DNA of 8,336 nucleotides from Draconibacterium sp. (GCA_015493625.1 WGCT01000007.1:1-8336); one strand, 5' to 3'. Positions 1 through 7,834 are shown, counted from the stretch's first letter. Numbers and translations: made by a program. The notes: generated from the letters alone by a model not told the origin.

Positions 1-401
1 GTATGGTAGCCGATGCCGAAAATGGAACTCCGGCACTTTCGGCCGAAAACGATTCGCGAATAACCAAAATAGGAAAGTTTATGAGGAAGACCCATCTTGA
101 TGAAATTCCTCAGTTTTTTAATGTTATTATTGGCGACATGTCGTTGGTTGGACCGCGCCCCGAGCGGCAATTTTACATCGACCAAATTGTAAAACGAGCC
201 CCCTATTACACGCACCTTCATAAGTTACGCCCCGGAATTACCTCGTGGGGACAGGTAAAATATGGTTACGCTTCGAATGTAGATGAGATGCTCGAACGAC
301 TTCCGTACGATATGATGTACCTGAAAAACATCTCGCTTTACATCGACTTTAAAATTCTGATTTATACACTAATGGTTAGCGTTAAAGGGAAAGGGAAATA
401 G
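1..401 (+). CDS. Polyprenyl-phosphate sugar phosphotransferase (WcaJ/PglC-type), C-terminal part only
   Basis: This is the C-terminal end of a bacterial sugar transferase, the family that moves a sugar-1-phosphate from a nucleotide sugar onto undecaprenyl phosphate at the inner membrane to start capsule, exopolysaccharide or O-antigen synthesis. The reading frame is open at the left edge. The ATG at base 3 falls inside the conserved segment that normally reads like KFRTMVxDAE, so it is not the start, and 132 residues remain. Visible family motifs are the acidic pair in RKTHLDEIPQ (D33-E34 of the fragment, matching the catalytic Asp-Glu of PglC-type enzymes), GDMSLVGPRPE (about residues 44-54) and LRPGITSWGQV. 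The end, YLKNISLYIDFKILIYTL, is typical of the family C-terminus, and the stop is TAG at 399-401. The N-terminal membrane part lies outside the window. Sugar specificity cannot be told. Family assignment is firm; the exact subfamily is not. Confidence 0.93.
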   Translation, partial: MVADAENGTPALSAENDSRITKIGKFMRKTHLDEIPQFFNVIIGDMSLVGPRPERQFYIDQIVKRAPYYTHLHKLRPGITSWGQVKYGYASNVDEMLERLPYDMMYLKNISLYIDFKILIYTLMVSVKGKGK

Positions 402-590
402 ATACCTTAACCCACACAATGTCTCGAAGGGATTGCTATGAGGCAATTGCACGGGAGCAGACATCATAGCATCACTCTAACAAGCAACCCAAAAGATTAA
501 ATGCCCCTAAAAATCTATTTAAATATTGAACCAACCCGAATTTTGAAGTGAACCCACTCACTTTAAGACAAAAGAGATTCAGGCAAAAAA
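402..590. other. Non-coding spacer after the sugar transferase, with an imperfect hairpin
   Basis: I see no credible gene on either strand here. The only structure is around 429-490. An 8-bp inverted repeat, TGCTATGA (434-441) with TCATAGCA (464-471), encloses a 22-base loop containing the palindrome GCAATTGC (443-450). An overlapping alternative pairing joins GGGATTGCT (429-437) with AGCAACCC (483-490) with one bulged base. No T tract follows on the plus strand, so it is not an obvious intrinsic terminator for the sugar transferase. It could be a repeat remnant or chance. Confidence 0.35.
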
Positions 591-620
591 AAAGAGAGAA
601 ATAAAATTTCTCTCTTTAAA
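588..620 (-). terminator. Intrinsic terminator of tRNA-Phe
   Basis: A perfect 12-bp stem (591-602 with 606-617) closes on a 3-base loop. Read on the minus strand it lies 3 to 5 bases beyond the 3' end of the tRNA and runs directly into a T tract (complement of the A run at 585-593). This is the expected arrangement for ending tRNA-Phe transcription. The stem is A/T-rich apart from its central GAGAG, so strength is uncertain. Read on the plus strand it lacks a clear U tract. Confidence 0.7.
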
Positions 621-622
621 AG

Positions 623-695
<73 letters not shown>

Positions 696-712
696 TCTTT
701 ATTTTGGTGATG

Positions 713-742
713 CAAAAGTAAACATTTTTTTAAATTCGCAAA
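713..742 (-). promoter_or_regulatory. Promoter of tRNA-Phe
   Basis: On the minus strand TTTG (complement of 739-742) is followed after 18 bases by TACTTTTG (complement of 713-720). This matches the Bacteroidota housekeeping sigma pattern TTTG, about 19 bases, TAnnTTTG. Transcription would begin near 705-708, about ten bases before the tRNA 5' end at 695. The position relative to the tRNA strongly supports it. Confidence 0.72.
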
Positions 743-950
743 GAAAAAAACCGGCAATCAGAAAAAAATTGAACACTTTCTTGAAGTTCACATTTCGGGC
801 AAAAACAACAACAGGCCACAAGCGACTGTATTAAGCTATAAAACAATATTTTACACACACAAATTATTCATTTGTTGCAAATGTTAATTGAACGTTTATT
901 CAGTCAAAAACATCCTCTCTCTTTCAAATCATTTAATCAATTACTTTTCT

Positions 951-958
951 TACTTTTG
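951..958 (+). promoter_or_regulatory. -7 box of the M16 peptidase operon promoter
   Basis: TACTTTTG matches the Bacteroidota -7 consensus TAnnTTTG and ends 19 bases before the chosen ATG at 978. I do not find a good TTTG at the usual spacing; TTTC at 922-925 is too far and TTTA at 932-935 too close, so the -33 element is weak. The box lies inside the upstream in-frame extension of the peptidase reading frame, which argues that translation starts at 978 rather than at 888. The predicted 5' leader is only about 10 to 13 bases. Confidence 0.55.
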
Positions 959-977
959 CCCCCTCATTATTTTATCG

Positions 978-2207
978 ATGGTTGATACTGGTTTTCTGAC
1001 ACATACATTAAAAAACGGGATTCGGGTGATTCATAAGAACACCAACTCGCCGGTAGCTCATCTTGGCGTTCTAATAAACACAGGTTCGCGCGACGAGAAA
1101 AAAAACGAACACGGGTTGGCACATTTTATCGAGCACTCGGTTTTTAAGGGTACTAAAAAGCGGAGAGCTTTTCACGTATTAAGTCGTATTGAAGGAGTGG
1201 GTGGCGAATTAAATGCATACACCACAAAAGAAGAGACCGTTTTATATTCAACATTTTTAAACGAATATTACGAGCGGGCAGCCGAACTTCTGGGCGATAT
1301 TTTGCTCAATAGCGTTTATCCCGAAAAAGAACTTGAACGCGAAAAAGAGGTCATTTTCGAAGAGATAAATTCGTATAAAGATTCTCCGTCCGATTTAATT
1401 TTCGATGAATTTGAAGAGTTGGTGTACAACGGACATCCAATTGCGCGCAACATTCTGGGAACACGAAAAAACATATTAAAATTTAATCGCGAGTTTATTC
1501 TTCGGTTCATTCAAAATAATTACCATACCAACCAAATTGTAATCAGCTCGGTTGGAAACTTCAATTTTAACGAATTGATAAAACTTCTGGAACGTAACTT
1601 TGGGGAGATGGAAAAGAAGCTGCGAACATCGACCCGGAAAAAATTTCAAAACTACTCTCCTCAAAAACGGTCGATTGAAAAAGAGACCTATCAATCGCAC
1701 TGTATTATTGGTAATATTGCCTTCGATTTTCAACACCCACAACGTATTGTTATGGTTTTGTTAAACAATATTCTGGGAGGGCAGGCTATGAATTCCCGGT
1801 TAAATCTGGCACTGCGCGAACGGCGCGGAATGGCATACAACGTCGAGTCGGGGTACACCGCTTATTCCGATACCGGTCTGTTTAATGTCTATTTTGGTAC
1901 AGACAAAGAGAACCTCGAAAAAGCGCTTTCGCTGGTTTTGAAAGAGTTTAAACTGCTGCGCGACACAAAACTGGGAGCCATTCAATTAAGTAAAGCAAAA
2001 AAACAGTTAATTGGGCAAATTGCCATCTCTACCGAAAGCCACGAAGAGTTAATGCTGGCCATTGGGAAAAGCTTTTTGTTGTACAATAAAGTTGACCCGC
2101 TAAAGGTTGTTTTTAATAAAATTGAAGCAATTACAACTTCCGAATTTCTGGAAGTCGCCAATATTGTTTTAAACGAAAACCAGATGAGTACACTGATTTA
2201 TTATTAG
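978..2207 (+). CDS. M16 family zinc metallopeptidase (pitrilysin / processing-peptidase type)
   Basis: This 409-residue protein is a member of peptidase family M16, of the usual single-unit length of about 410 to 430 residues. The inverted zinc motif HFIEH is at residues 49-53 (ligands H49 and H53, catalytic base E52). E129 in VIFEEINSYKDSP lies 76 residues later, the right spacing for the third zinc ligand. The C-terminal half keeps the substrate-binding Arg-Tyr signature in LRERRGMAYNV (R282/R283, Y287), so one chain carries both elements and is probably active. I see no signal peptide from this start, which suggests a cytoplasmic enzyme. The frame is open back to an ATG at 888, but that would add 30 residues that are not part of the family and would cover the promoter box at 951-958, so 978 is preferred. 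It is followed closely by the methyltransferase and is probably co-transcribed with it. The physiological substrate is unknown. Confidence 0.93.
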   Translation: MVDTGFLTHTLKNGIRVIHKNTNSPVAHLGVLINTGSRDEKKNEHGLAHFIEHSVFKGTKKRRAFHVLSRIEGVGGELNAYTTKEETVLYSTFLNEYYERAAELLGDILLNSVYPEKELEREKEVIFEEINSYKDSPSDLIFDEFEELVYNGHPIARNILGTRKNILKFNREFILRFIQNNYHTNQIVISSVGNFNFNELIKLLERNFGEMEKKLRTSTRKKFQNYSPQKRSIEKETYQSHCIIGNIAFDFQHPQRIVMVLLNNILGGQAMNSRLNLALRERRGMAYNVESGYTAYSDTGLFNVYFGTDKENLEKALSLVLKEFKLLRDTKLGAIQLSKAKKQLIGQIAISTESHEELMLAIGKSFLLYNKVDPLKVVFNKIEAITTSEFLEVANIVLNENQMSTLIYY

Positions 2208-2219
2208 AAAAAAGTGGCA

Positions 2220-2858
2220 ATGGACGAACACAAAAAGATAAATAAATATATTCTTAACCACATCGACCGCGAAGATGAGGTTTTAAAAGAGCTCGACCGC
2301 GAAACAAATTTAAATATTTTGGGTGCCCGAATGATTTCGGGACATTTACAGGGGCAGGTGCTAACCATGCTTTCGAAAATGATTCAACCCGAAAACATTC
2401 TCGAAATAGGAACATTTACCGGTTATTCGGCCATTTGTTTGGCAAAAGGATTGCAGAAAAACGGCAAACTTATTACCATCGAAATTAACGATGAACTGGA
2501 ATCGATTGCAGCAAAGCATTTTAAAAAAGCAGGATTAGCAAACTCGATTGAACAGCGAATTGGTGAGGCAACCCAAATAATCCCGGAACTAAACAAAGTG
2601 TTTGATTTGGTTTTTATTGATGCCGATAAACGCGACTACACAACCTATTTTAATCTGGTTTTCGAAAAAGTAAAACCGGGCGGATATATAATTGCCGACA
2701 ATACATTGTGGAACGGTAAAGTGTTAGAAACTCCCACCCCCGACGATTTACAGACTAAAGAAATTATTGCTTTCAATACATTTATTAAAAATAACAAACG
2801 TATTGAAAAAGTTATTCTTCCACTTCGCGACGGGATGACAATAATGCGAAAGAAATAA
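2220..2858 (+). CDS. SAM-dependent O-methyltransferase, CCoAOMT-like (family 3)
   Basis: This is a 212-residue class I methyltransferase of the metal-dependent O-methyltransferase family related to caffeoyl-CoA and catechol methyltransferases. Motif I, ILEIGTFTGYS (residues 60-70), binds S-adenosylmethionine, and E88 in ITIEIND is the acidic residue that usually contacts the ribose. The divalent-metal ligands are expected at D134 in VFIDADKRDY and at D160-N161 in IIADNTLWNGKV. All are present, so it should be active on a vicinal-hydroxyl or similar small substrate, which cannot be named. The start is ambiguous. GTG at 2214 would add two residues (M-A), while ATG at 2220 is chosen for its better codon and spacing. 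The gene begins only 12 bases after the M16 stop, which makes a two-gene operon. It ends 18 bases before the convergent PSP1 gene, with no clear intrinsic terminator between them. Confidence 0.92.
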   Translation: MDEHKKINKYILNHIDREDEVLKELDRETNLNILGARMISGHLQGQVLTMLSKMIQPENILEIGTFTGYSAICLAKGLQKNGKLITIEINDELESIAAKHFKKAGLANSIEQRIGEATQIIPELNKVFDLVFIDADKRDYTTYFNLVFEKVKPGGYIIADNTLWNGKVLETPTPDDLQTKEIIAFNTFIKNNKRIEKVILPLRDGMTIMRKK

Positions 2859-2876
2859 TTCCCTCTCTCTAATCGG

Positions 2877-3998
2877 TTACGAATTGTTCTTTTTTACAAC
2901 AAACTTTGTATTCGTTTTTTTCTTTGGCCGAAAACTCTTCCGCCGGCTTCTGGTTGCCGGTTTTTTCTTTTTATCGAATCGGTCGAGACGCTCGTCGAGG
3001 CTCACTTCCATTTTGTTCTCCTCTTTTTTCTCTTCGGCAAACGAATTTGTTTCGGGTTGAATTCCGTGTTTATTTTGCTGAATAATATCTTTTACCTGTT
3101 GCAACGTAAATTTAAACGTAACGCCCAAACTGCCTTCCAAGCTGTACCAAATCTCTTTTTTCAGGTAGTCGGTTTTAAATGGTTTAGCAATTCCTCTTGC
3201 AAGTTCAAGTTTTAGCAATTGTCGCGGAAACTCATTTCGTGCTTCAATATAAGCATCGAGCTCGTAGAGCAAACAACATTTTAATTTACCACAGGCACCG
3301 GCCATTTTTTGCGCCGATGGCGAAAGTCCCTGCTTTAGTGCGGCATCAGACGAGATACTACTAAATTTAGTTTGCCAGCTCGAGCAACACAGTTCGCGTC
3401 CACACGAACCAATTCCGCCAATTAATCCGGCCTCCTGCCGTGCGCCAATCTGTTTCATCTCTATACGAACCCCAAATTCCTGCGCATAAACTTTAATCAA
3501 CTCTCTAAAATCGACTCTCCCCTCGGCAATGTAGTAGAATATTGCTTTCCGATTGTCGCCACGGTATTCAACATCGCCAATTTTCATCTCCAGCCCCAAC
3601 TCAAGCACAATCTGCCGTGCCCGAATCATTGTCGATTTTTCTAATCCGCGTGCATAATCCAACTTCTCCAAATCGGCGGCGGTAGCTTTTCTGAAAATAG
3701 TATTTAACGTGTACCGGCTCTTATTTTTTACATTTTTTTGAAACTGCTTTTCGGCAAGGTAGCCGGTGAGTGTAACTACACCAACATCGTGCCCCGGCGA
3801 AGTGGCAACAACAACTTTTTCGCCCCGGCGAAGCGCGATGCGTTCACTGTTTTTATAAAATTCTTTTCGTGTCGATTTAAATTTAACTTCAACAATATCA
3901 GACTGGTCGGCCGTTTCCGGCAAGTCATTTATAAAACTATAACTATCAAAGGTCTGGTTGCTTGTTGAGTCGTTAGCCGAACATCCATTGCAACTCAT
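2877..3998 (-). CDS. ricT: PSP1-domain protein, RicT/YaaT-like
   Basis: This 373-residue protein carries the PSP1 domain in roughly residues 35-280. In Bacillus the homologue RicT (YaaT) works with RicA and RicF in an iron-sulfur-containing complex that influences RNase Y-dependent mRNA maturation; the Bacteroidota role is not settled. The cysteines form two matched blocks, C199-x4-C204-C205 in GSCGRELCC and C236-x4-C241-C242 in GACGKLKCC, as expected for cluster binding. Two more are near the N-terminus (C3, C6). After about residue 320 the chain becomes low-complexity, first Glu/Lys-rich and then strongly basic (KKKKPATRSRRK and following), which suggests a disordered, possibly RNA-binding tail that RicT of Firmicutes lacks. 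The ATG at 3996-3998 gives the MSCNGCS start. No good TAnnTTTG box was found upstream on this strand. It is divergent from mutS and convergent with the methyltransferase. The gene symbol follows the family; partners are not in the window. Confidence 0.9.
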   Translation of the reverse strand: MSCNGCSANDSTSNQTFDSYSFINDLPETADQSDIVEVKFKSTRKEFYKNSERIALRRGEKVVVATSPGHDVGVVTLTGYLAEKQFQKNVKNKSRYTLNTIFRKATAADLEKLDYARGLEKSTMIRARQIVLELGLEMKIGDVEYRGDNRKAIFYYIAEGRVDFRELIKVYAQEFGVRIEMKQIGARQEAGLIGGIGSCGRELCCSSWQTKFSSISSDAALKQGLSPSAQKMAGACGKLKCCLLYELDAYIEARNEFPRQLLKLELARGIAKPFKTDYLKKEIWYSLEGSLGVTFKFTLQQVKDIIQQNKHGIQPETNSFAEEKKEENKMEVSLDERLDRFDKKKKPATRSRRKSFRPKKKTNTKFVVKKNNS

Positions 3999-4273
3999 AT
4001 ATCTCTTTTTTTTTAACTATTTTAATTCCGTTTCATACTTTCATTCATTCCTAAAGAGATAATTTCTCCCTTTTTCAACACCGGAATTAAGTCAAATAGT
4101 TTTTCTATTTCTAAAAATCAGATGCAAATATCAAAAAAAGAATCAAATATCTGTTATTTACAATTGGCTAAATTCGAATGATAACAAAAGCGAATTGATA
4201 TTTTTCTCTTTTTCATCTCAATTTTAGCCGAAAAATTTTCCTTCAACTTTCAAAAAATTATCTTTGCTCAATA
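3999..4273. promoter_or_regulatory. Divergent intergenic region between the PSP1 gene and mutS
   Basis: This AT-rich, 275-base stretch must hold the promoters of both flanking genes. A convincing mutS promoter sits at its right end (4236-4266). For the PSP1 gene no full TAnnTTTG match is visible on the minus strand. The nearest candidates are two direct repeats of CAAATATC (4125-4132 and 4144-4151), which read GATATTTG on that strand and miss the first base of the consensus. No small gene or RNA was recognised. Confidence 0.5.
4236..4266 (+). promoter_or_regulatory. Promoter of mutS
   Basis: TTTT (4236-4239) is followed after exactly 19 bases by TATCTTTG (4259-4266). The -7 box is a full match to TAnnTTTG, and the -33 element matches three of four bases. 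Only seven bases separate the box from the ATG at 4274. Transcription should therefore start at or within a few bases of the initiation codon, giving a leaderless or nearly leaderless mutS mRNA. Confidence 0.68.
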
Positions 4274-6892
4274 ATGGCAATTAAGAAAAAATATGTTGAA
4301 ACTCCGTTGATGAAGCAGTATTACGACATCAAGGAGAAACATCCTGATGCAATACTTCTTTTCAGGGTTGGCGACTTTTACGAGACCTTTGGCGAGGATG
4401 CAATAAAAACAGCCGAGATTGTTGGAATTACTTTAACACGGCGTGCAAACGGGGCAGCAAGTTATGTTGAACTGGCAGGATTCCCGTATCACGCTCTCGA
4501 CACCTATTTGCCCAAACTGGTTCGTGCCGGGCAGCGTGTAGCCATTTGCGAACAGTTGGAAAACCCAAAACTTACAAAAAAAATTGTTAAACGCGGAATT
4601 ACCGAACTGGTTACACCGGGCGTTTCTATTAACGATAACATTCTCGAAAATCGAGAAAATAACTTTTTAGCATCGGTTCATTTCGATAAAAAAAATGCAG
4701 GCGTTGCATTCCTCGATATCTCAACCGGTGAGTTTATAACGGCACAGGGCAATTTCGAGTACATCGACAAATTACTTAACTCGTTTCAGCCCAAAGAGGT
4801 GCTTTACCAACGAGGCCGCAATAAAGAGTTTAACGAGATTTTCGGGTCGAAATATTATACATTTAATTTAGAAGACTGGGTTTACACAGCCGACGCTGCT
4901 ACCGACCGGTTAATTCGTCATTTCGAAACAACCTCGTTAAAAGGTTTTGGCGTTCAAAATTTGCAGCTTGCCATAATTGCATCGGGGGCCGTTTTGCATT
5001 ACCTCGATATTACACAGCACCGAAAACTAAGCCATATTAGCGGATTAAGCAGAATTGAGGAGGAACACTATGTTTGGCTCGACCGCTTTACCATTCGTAA
5101 CCTCGAACTTTTTTCGCCCTTGCAGGAAAACGGTAAATCACTGATTGAAGTCATCGACAAAACCATTTCGCCAATGGGCTCGCGTTTGCTGAAACGCTGG
5201 ATAGCTCTGCCGTTAAAAGACATTGACCCCATTAATGAACGACTCGATGTTGTTGAACTTTTTCTGAAGAATCCGGAGGAGAAAGAGGAGCTGGAAGAAC
5301 AACTTCGGCAAATTGGCGACCTGGAACGATTAATTTCGAAAGTTGCCGTTGGAAGAATTAATCCGCGCGAAATAGTGCAGGTAAAAAATGCACTGAATGC
5401 CATTATTCCAATTAAAGAGGCATGTACCAATTTCGATAACAGAGCATTAAACCGGTTTGCCGAGCAACTAAATCCGTGCGATTTAATACGCGAAAAAATT
5501 CAGAAAGAAATTGTTGCCGACCCGCCAACCGCATTAAACAAAGGGAAAGTTATTGCCGAAGGAGTTTCGGAGGAGTTAGACGAGTTGCGAAAAATTGCCT
5601 ACTCGGGTAAAGATTTTTTAGCACAAATTCAGCAGCGCGAAAGTGAAAAACATGGAATTCCATCGCTAAAAATAAGTTTCAACAATGTTTTTGGTTATTA
5701 CATTGAAGTACGAAACACGCACAAAGACAAAGTGCCTCCCGAATGGATACGAAAACAGACACTTGTAAGCGCCGAACGCTATATTACCGAAGAGCTTAAA
5801 GAGTACGAAACAAAAATTTTAGGTGCCGAAGAGAAGATTCAGATTATTGAAAGCAAGCTTTTTGGAGAGCTGGTTTTTGCCCTCTCGGAGTACATTGCTG
5901 CCATTCAATTAAACTCAAATATTCTGGCACAAATCGACTGTTTAATGTCGTATACAACTTGTGCCACATCGTATGGTTATTTTAGGCCCGCCATTAATAA
6001 CACAACCTCAATAGCCATAAAAAACGGCCGGCATCCGGTTATCGAACACCAGCTGCCCATTGGCGAGTCGTACATTGCAAACGATATTCTGCTCGACCAG
6101 GAAGAGCAGCAGATAATTATTATTACCGGACCGAATATGGCTGGTAAATCGGCACTGTTGCGCCAAACTGCACTGATTGTTCTGCTGGCACAAATGGGGT
6201 CGTTTGTTCCGGCCGAAAGAGTTGAAATGGGGTTTGTCGATAAAATTTTTACACGCGTTGGTGCATCGGATAACATTTCGCTCGGCGAATCGACTTTTAT
6301 GGTCGAGATGAACGAAGCGGCAAGCATTCTAAACAATGTATCGGATCGCAGTTTAATTCTTTTCGACGAACTGGGGCGAGGGACTTCAACCTACGATGGA
6401 ATTTCTATTGCCTGGTCGATTGTGGAACACCTGCACGAACATCCGCGAGCAAAAGCAAAAACACTGTTTGCTACGCATTATCACGAATTAAATGAGATGG
6501 AAACAGCTTTCCCACGTGTGAAAAATTTTAATGTCTCGATAAAAGAAGTTGGTAAAAAAGTAATCTTTCTTCGGAAACTGGTTCGAGGAGGCAGCAACCA
6601 TAGTTTTGGTATTCATGTGGCAGCAATGGCAGGCATGCCAAAATCGGTAATAAAACGCTCGGAACAAATTCTGAAAAAATTAGAAGGAGGAAAAGAGAAA
6701 GAGCACCTCTCGAAACCACTTGCCGAAATTGGAGAAAACCGGGAAGGAATGCAACTCAGCTTTTTCCAGTTAGACGACCCGGTACTAAAACAGATACGCG
6801 ACGAAATTGCCGACCTCGATGTTAATAACCTTACCCCCATTGAAGCACTTAATAAATTAAATGATATTAAAAAATTAACCGGACTTAAATAG
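4274..6892 (+). CDS. mutS: DNA mismatch repair protein MutS
   Basis: This is a full-length MutS of 872 residues, the dimeric sensor that binds mispaired or looped DNA and, with ATP, recruits MutL to start repair. The mismatch-reading motif is intact near the N-terminus in VGDFYETFG (F35 stacks on the mispaired base, E37 contacts it, like F36 and E38 of E. coli). The connector, lever and clamp regions follow up to about residue 580. The ATPase end has Walker [10 protein letters not shown] (619-627; A623 replaces the common Gly), the family loop DNISLGEST starting at D666, Walker [14 protein letters not shown] (D698, E699) and [10 protein letters not shown]. The C-terminal helical region runs to the end, with no sign of truncation or frameshift. 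The start is fixed by the promoter a few bases upstream and by alignment of [20 protein letters not shown] with other MutS proteins. There is no ribosome-binding site, as expected for a leaderless message. No clear terminator follows, so some read-through into the next gene is possible. Confidence 0.98.
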   Translation: MAIKKKYVETPLMKQYYDIKEKHPDAILLFRVGDFYETFGEDAIKTAEIVGITLTRRANGAASYVELAGFPYHALDTYLPKLVRAGQRVAICEQLENPKLTKKIVKRGITELVTPGVSINDNILENRENNFLASVHFDKKNAGVAFLDISTGEFITAQGNFEYIDKLLNSFQPKEVLYQRGRNKEFNEIFGSKYYTFNLEDWVYTADAATDRLIRHFETTSLKGFGVQNLQLAIIASGAVLHYLDITQHRKLSHISGLSRIEEEHYVWLDRFTIRNLELFSPLQENGKSLIEVIDKTISPMGSRLLKRWIALPLKDIDPINERLDVVELFLKNPEEKEELEEQLRQIGDLERLISKVAVGRINPREIVQVKNALNAIIPIKEACTNFDNRALNRFAEQLNPCDLIREKIQKEIVADPPTALNKGKVIAEGVSEELDELRKIAYSGKDFLAQIQQRESEKHGIPSLKISFNNVFGYYIEVRNTHKDKVPPEWIRKQTLVSAERYITEELKEYETKILGAEEKIQIIESKLFGELVFALSEYIAAIQLNSNILAQIDCLMSYTTCATSYGYFRPAINNTTSIAIKNGRHPVIEHQLPIGESYIANDILLDQEEQQIIIITGPNMAGKSALLRQTALIVLLAQMGSFVPAERVEMGFVDKIFTRVGASDNISLGESTFMVEMNEAASILNNVSDRSLILFDELGRGTSTYDGISIAWSIVEHLHEHPRAKAKTLFATHYHELNEMETAFPRVKNFNVSIKEVGKKVIFLRKLVRGGSNHSFGIHVAAMAGMPKSVIKRSEQILKKLEGGKEKEHLSKPLAEIGENREGMQLSFFQLDDPVLKQIRDEIADLDVNNLTPIEALNKLNDIKKLTGLK

Positions 6893-6916
6893 TACCTCGA
6901 AAAGACACTCATACCC

Positions 6917-6950
6917 TTGACAGACAGACCTCTATAAATATAAAAGGACA
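6917..6950 (+). promoter_or_regulatory. Possible promoter and ribosome-binding site of the accessory gene pair
   Basis: TTGACA (6917-6922) is followed after 16 bases by TATAAA (6939-6944), which looks like a generic sigma-70 promoter rather than the Bacteroidota TAnnTTTG type seen elsewhere in the window. AAAGGA (6943-6948) lies two bases before the ATG at 6951 and would be one of the few purine-rich ribosome-binding sites here. The TATAAA overlaps that site, so both cannot function as a classical promoter and Shine-Dalgarno pair on one transcript. Only one of the two readings can be right. Confidence 0.3.
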
Positions 6951-7253
6951 ATGGATACAGGAGATTTATCAGAAGAAACATACCGAGCAATACTGATAGA
7001 AGCCGAAATGTTCAATCATGATTTGACATTGCAATTTGGACTTTTATTAAGTGATTGCAAAGACGAAAATGATTTCACAGAGAAATCTATTCAACTAATT
7101 AGTGAAATGAAAAAATATGACGATATTGACCTTGATGACATGTTTTTTGGAAATCCCCCAAAGATGAACAATTTTCATTCTGCACTTAAAAGAATTTTTG
7201 ATAATATTGTAGAATTAAAAAAGATTCCAACAGAAAATAGAACATATGACTAA
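6951..7253 (+). CDS. Hypothetical acidic protein, 100 residues, paired with the DUF6398 gene
   Basis: I do not recognise this protein. It is 100 residues long, acidic and probably all-helical, with no signal peptide, membrane segment, or Cys/His metal motif. Acidic stretches occur around residues 54-65 (KKYDDIDLDD), followed by FFGNPPKMNNF and a last helix NFHSALKRIFDNIVEL. Its stop (TAA, 7251-7253) lies inside the next gene, whose ATG is at 7246, an 8-base overlap that suggests translational coupling and a shared function. Base composition is much more AT-rich than in mutS and the other housekeeping genes, as in its partner. The gene is supported by the purine-rich AAAGGA just upstream, by consistent codon use with the partner and by the overlap, not by homology that I can name. 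A role as a small partner or inhibitor of the downstream protein is only a guess. Confidence 0.7.
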   Translation: MDTGDLSEETYRAILIEAEMFNHDLTLQFGLLLSDCKDENDFTEKSIQLISEMKKYDDIDLDDMFFGNPPKMNNFHSALKRIFDNIVELKKIPTENRTYD

Positions 7254-7749
7254 AGAAGAAATCAAAAATAAAGAAAAGAAATTATTGGAATTGACAGGTT
7301 CATTCTGCAGCCAAAAATTAGATGATGATTATTATCAACTCTGTGAAAAACTAATACTGAAATTAGGAAGAAAAAGAGATGTGCCATTTAAAAGTGGAAA
7401 AATTGAAATCTGGGCTGCTGCAATAATACATGCAATTGGTTCTATAAATTTTTTATTTGACAAATCATTCGAACCTTATGCAACAGCAGAACAAATAAGT
7501 GAATTTTTTGGGACAAAAAAATCGACTGTTTCAAATAAAGCAAGACAGATAAAAGAGATGCTTAAACTGGGATATTATGATTCTGAATTTTCAACTCAAA
7601 ACATGACAGAAAATAATCCATTTAATGACATGGTAATGGTTGATGGACTTATTGTTCCTTTATCGTCAATTCCAGTTGACTTACAAGAAATGGTAAAGAA
7701 AGAAAGAGCCGAAGGACGAGATATAGAATTTACGACTCAAGAAGAATGA
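7246..7749 (+). CDS. DUF6398-type protein with helix-turn-helix-like segment
   Basis: This 167-residue protein resembles the DUF6398 family, from memory of its pattern: FCxxxLDxxYxxLCEKLxxKLxRKR (residues 20-44), then GKIEIWAAAIIHAIGSINFLFD (51-72), then a conserved helix pair TAEQISEFFGTKKSTVSNKARQIKEML (about 80-106). The last part reads like a helix-turn-helix in which the STVSNKARQI helix would contact nucleic acid, so a regulatory or DNA-binding role is plausible, though the family function is not known to me. The Ala-rich helix followed by this motif also recalls the second half of a cyclin box of TFIIB type. The C-terminal 60 residues are acidic and less structured. Four of the five arginines use AGA and spot counts give about 27% GC (7261-7320), against about 50% in mutS (6361-6420), so recent transfer is likely. 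It overlaps the upstream gene by 8 bases. Confidence 0.8.
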   Translation: MTKEEIKNKEKKLLELTGSFCSQKLDDDYYQLCEKLILKLGRKRDVPFKSGKIEIWAAAIIHAIGSINFLFDKSFEPYATAEQISEFFGTKKSTVSNKARQIKEMLKLGYYDSEFSTQNMTENNPFNDMVMVDGLIVPLSSIPVDLQEMVKKERAEGRDIEFTTQEE

Positions 7750-7768
7750 AAAAATGCCAGTTGGTAAC

Positions 7769-7797
7769 AAACCTAAATAAAACGGAGGTTTTTATTT
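7769..7797 (+). terminator. Probable terminator of the accessory gene pair
   Basis: AAACCT (7769-7774) can pair with AGGTTT (7786-7791) around an 11-base loop, followed by TTATTT. An alternative all-A/T stem pairs 7775-7782 with 7790-7797. It lies 20 bases after the DUF6398 stop and just before the tRNA promoter, the expected place for a terminator, but the stem is short. Confidence 0.42.
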
Positions 7798-7803
7798 CAA
7801 TAT

Positions 7804-7834
7804 TTTGCGAGATAAAAAAATAGCAATATATTTG
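7804..7834 (+). promoter_or_regulatory. Promoter of the tRNA-Gly-like array and tRNA genes
   Basis: TTTG (7804-7807) is followed after exactly 19 bases by TATATTTG (7827-7834), a full match to both Bacteroidota promoter elements and the best one in the window. Transcription should start around 7839-7842. TTTG does not occur again on the plus strand between this box and the full-length tRNA-Gly at 8108, nor between that gene and tRNA-Leu at 8290. This single promoter therefore probably drives the two tRNA-like units, tRNA-Gly and tRNA-Leu as one precursor. Confidence 0.75.

Noticed and set aside
888..977. Upstream in-frame extension of the M16 peptidase (30 residues, hydrophobic, signal-like)
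   Set aside because: It would cover the TACTTTTG promoter box at 951-958 and does not belong to the family; the length and motif positions fit a start at 978.
2214..2219. GTG start for the O-methyltransferase
   Set aside because: It adds only two residues and a rarer start codon; the ATG at 2220 fits the family N-terminus equally well. Not excluded.
3738..3968. Plus-strand open frame opposite the PSP1 gene
   Set aside because: It lies wholly within a conserved gene on the other strand, has no family resemblance and no promoter or ribosome-binding site.
5068..6990. Several minus-strand open frames opposite mutS (for example 5068-5430, 5977-6336, 6613-6990)
   Set aside because: They are shadows of mutS codon use, Ser/Arg-rich without recognisable domains.
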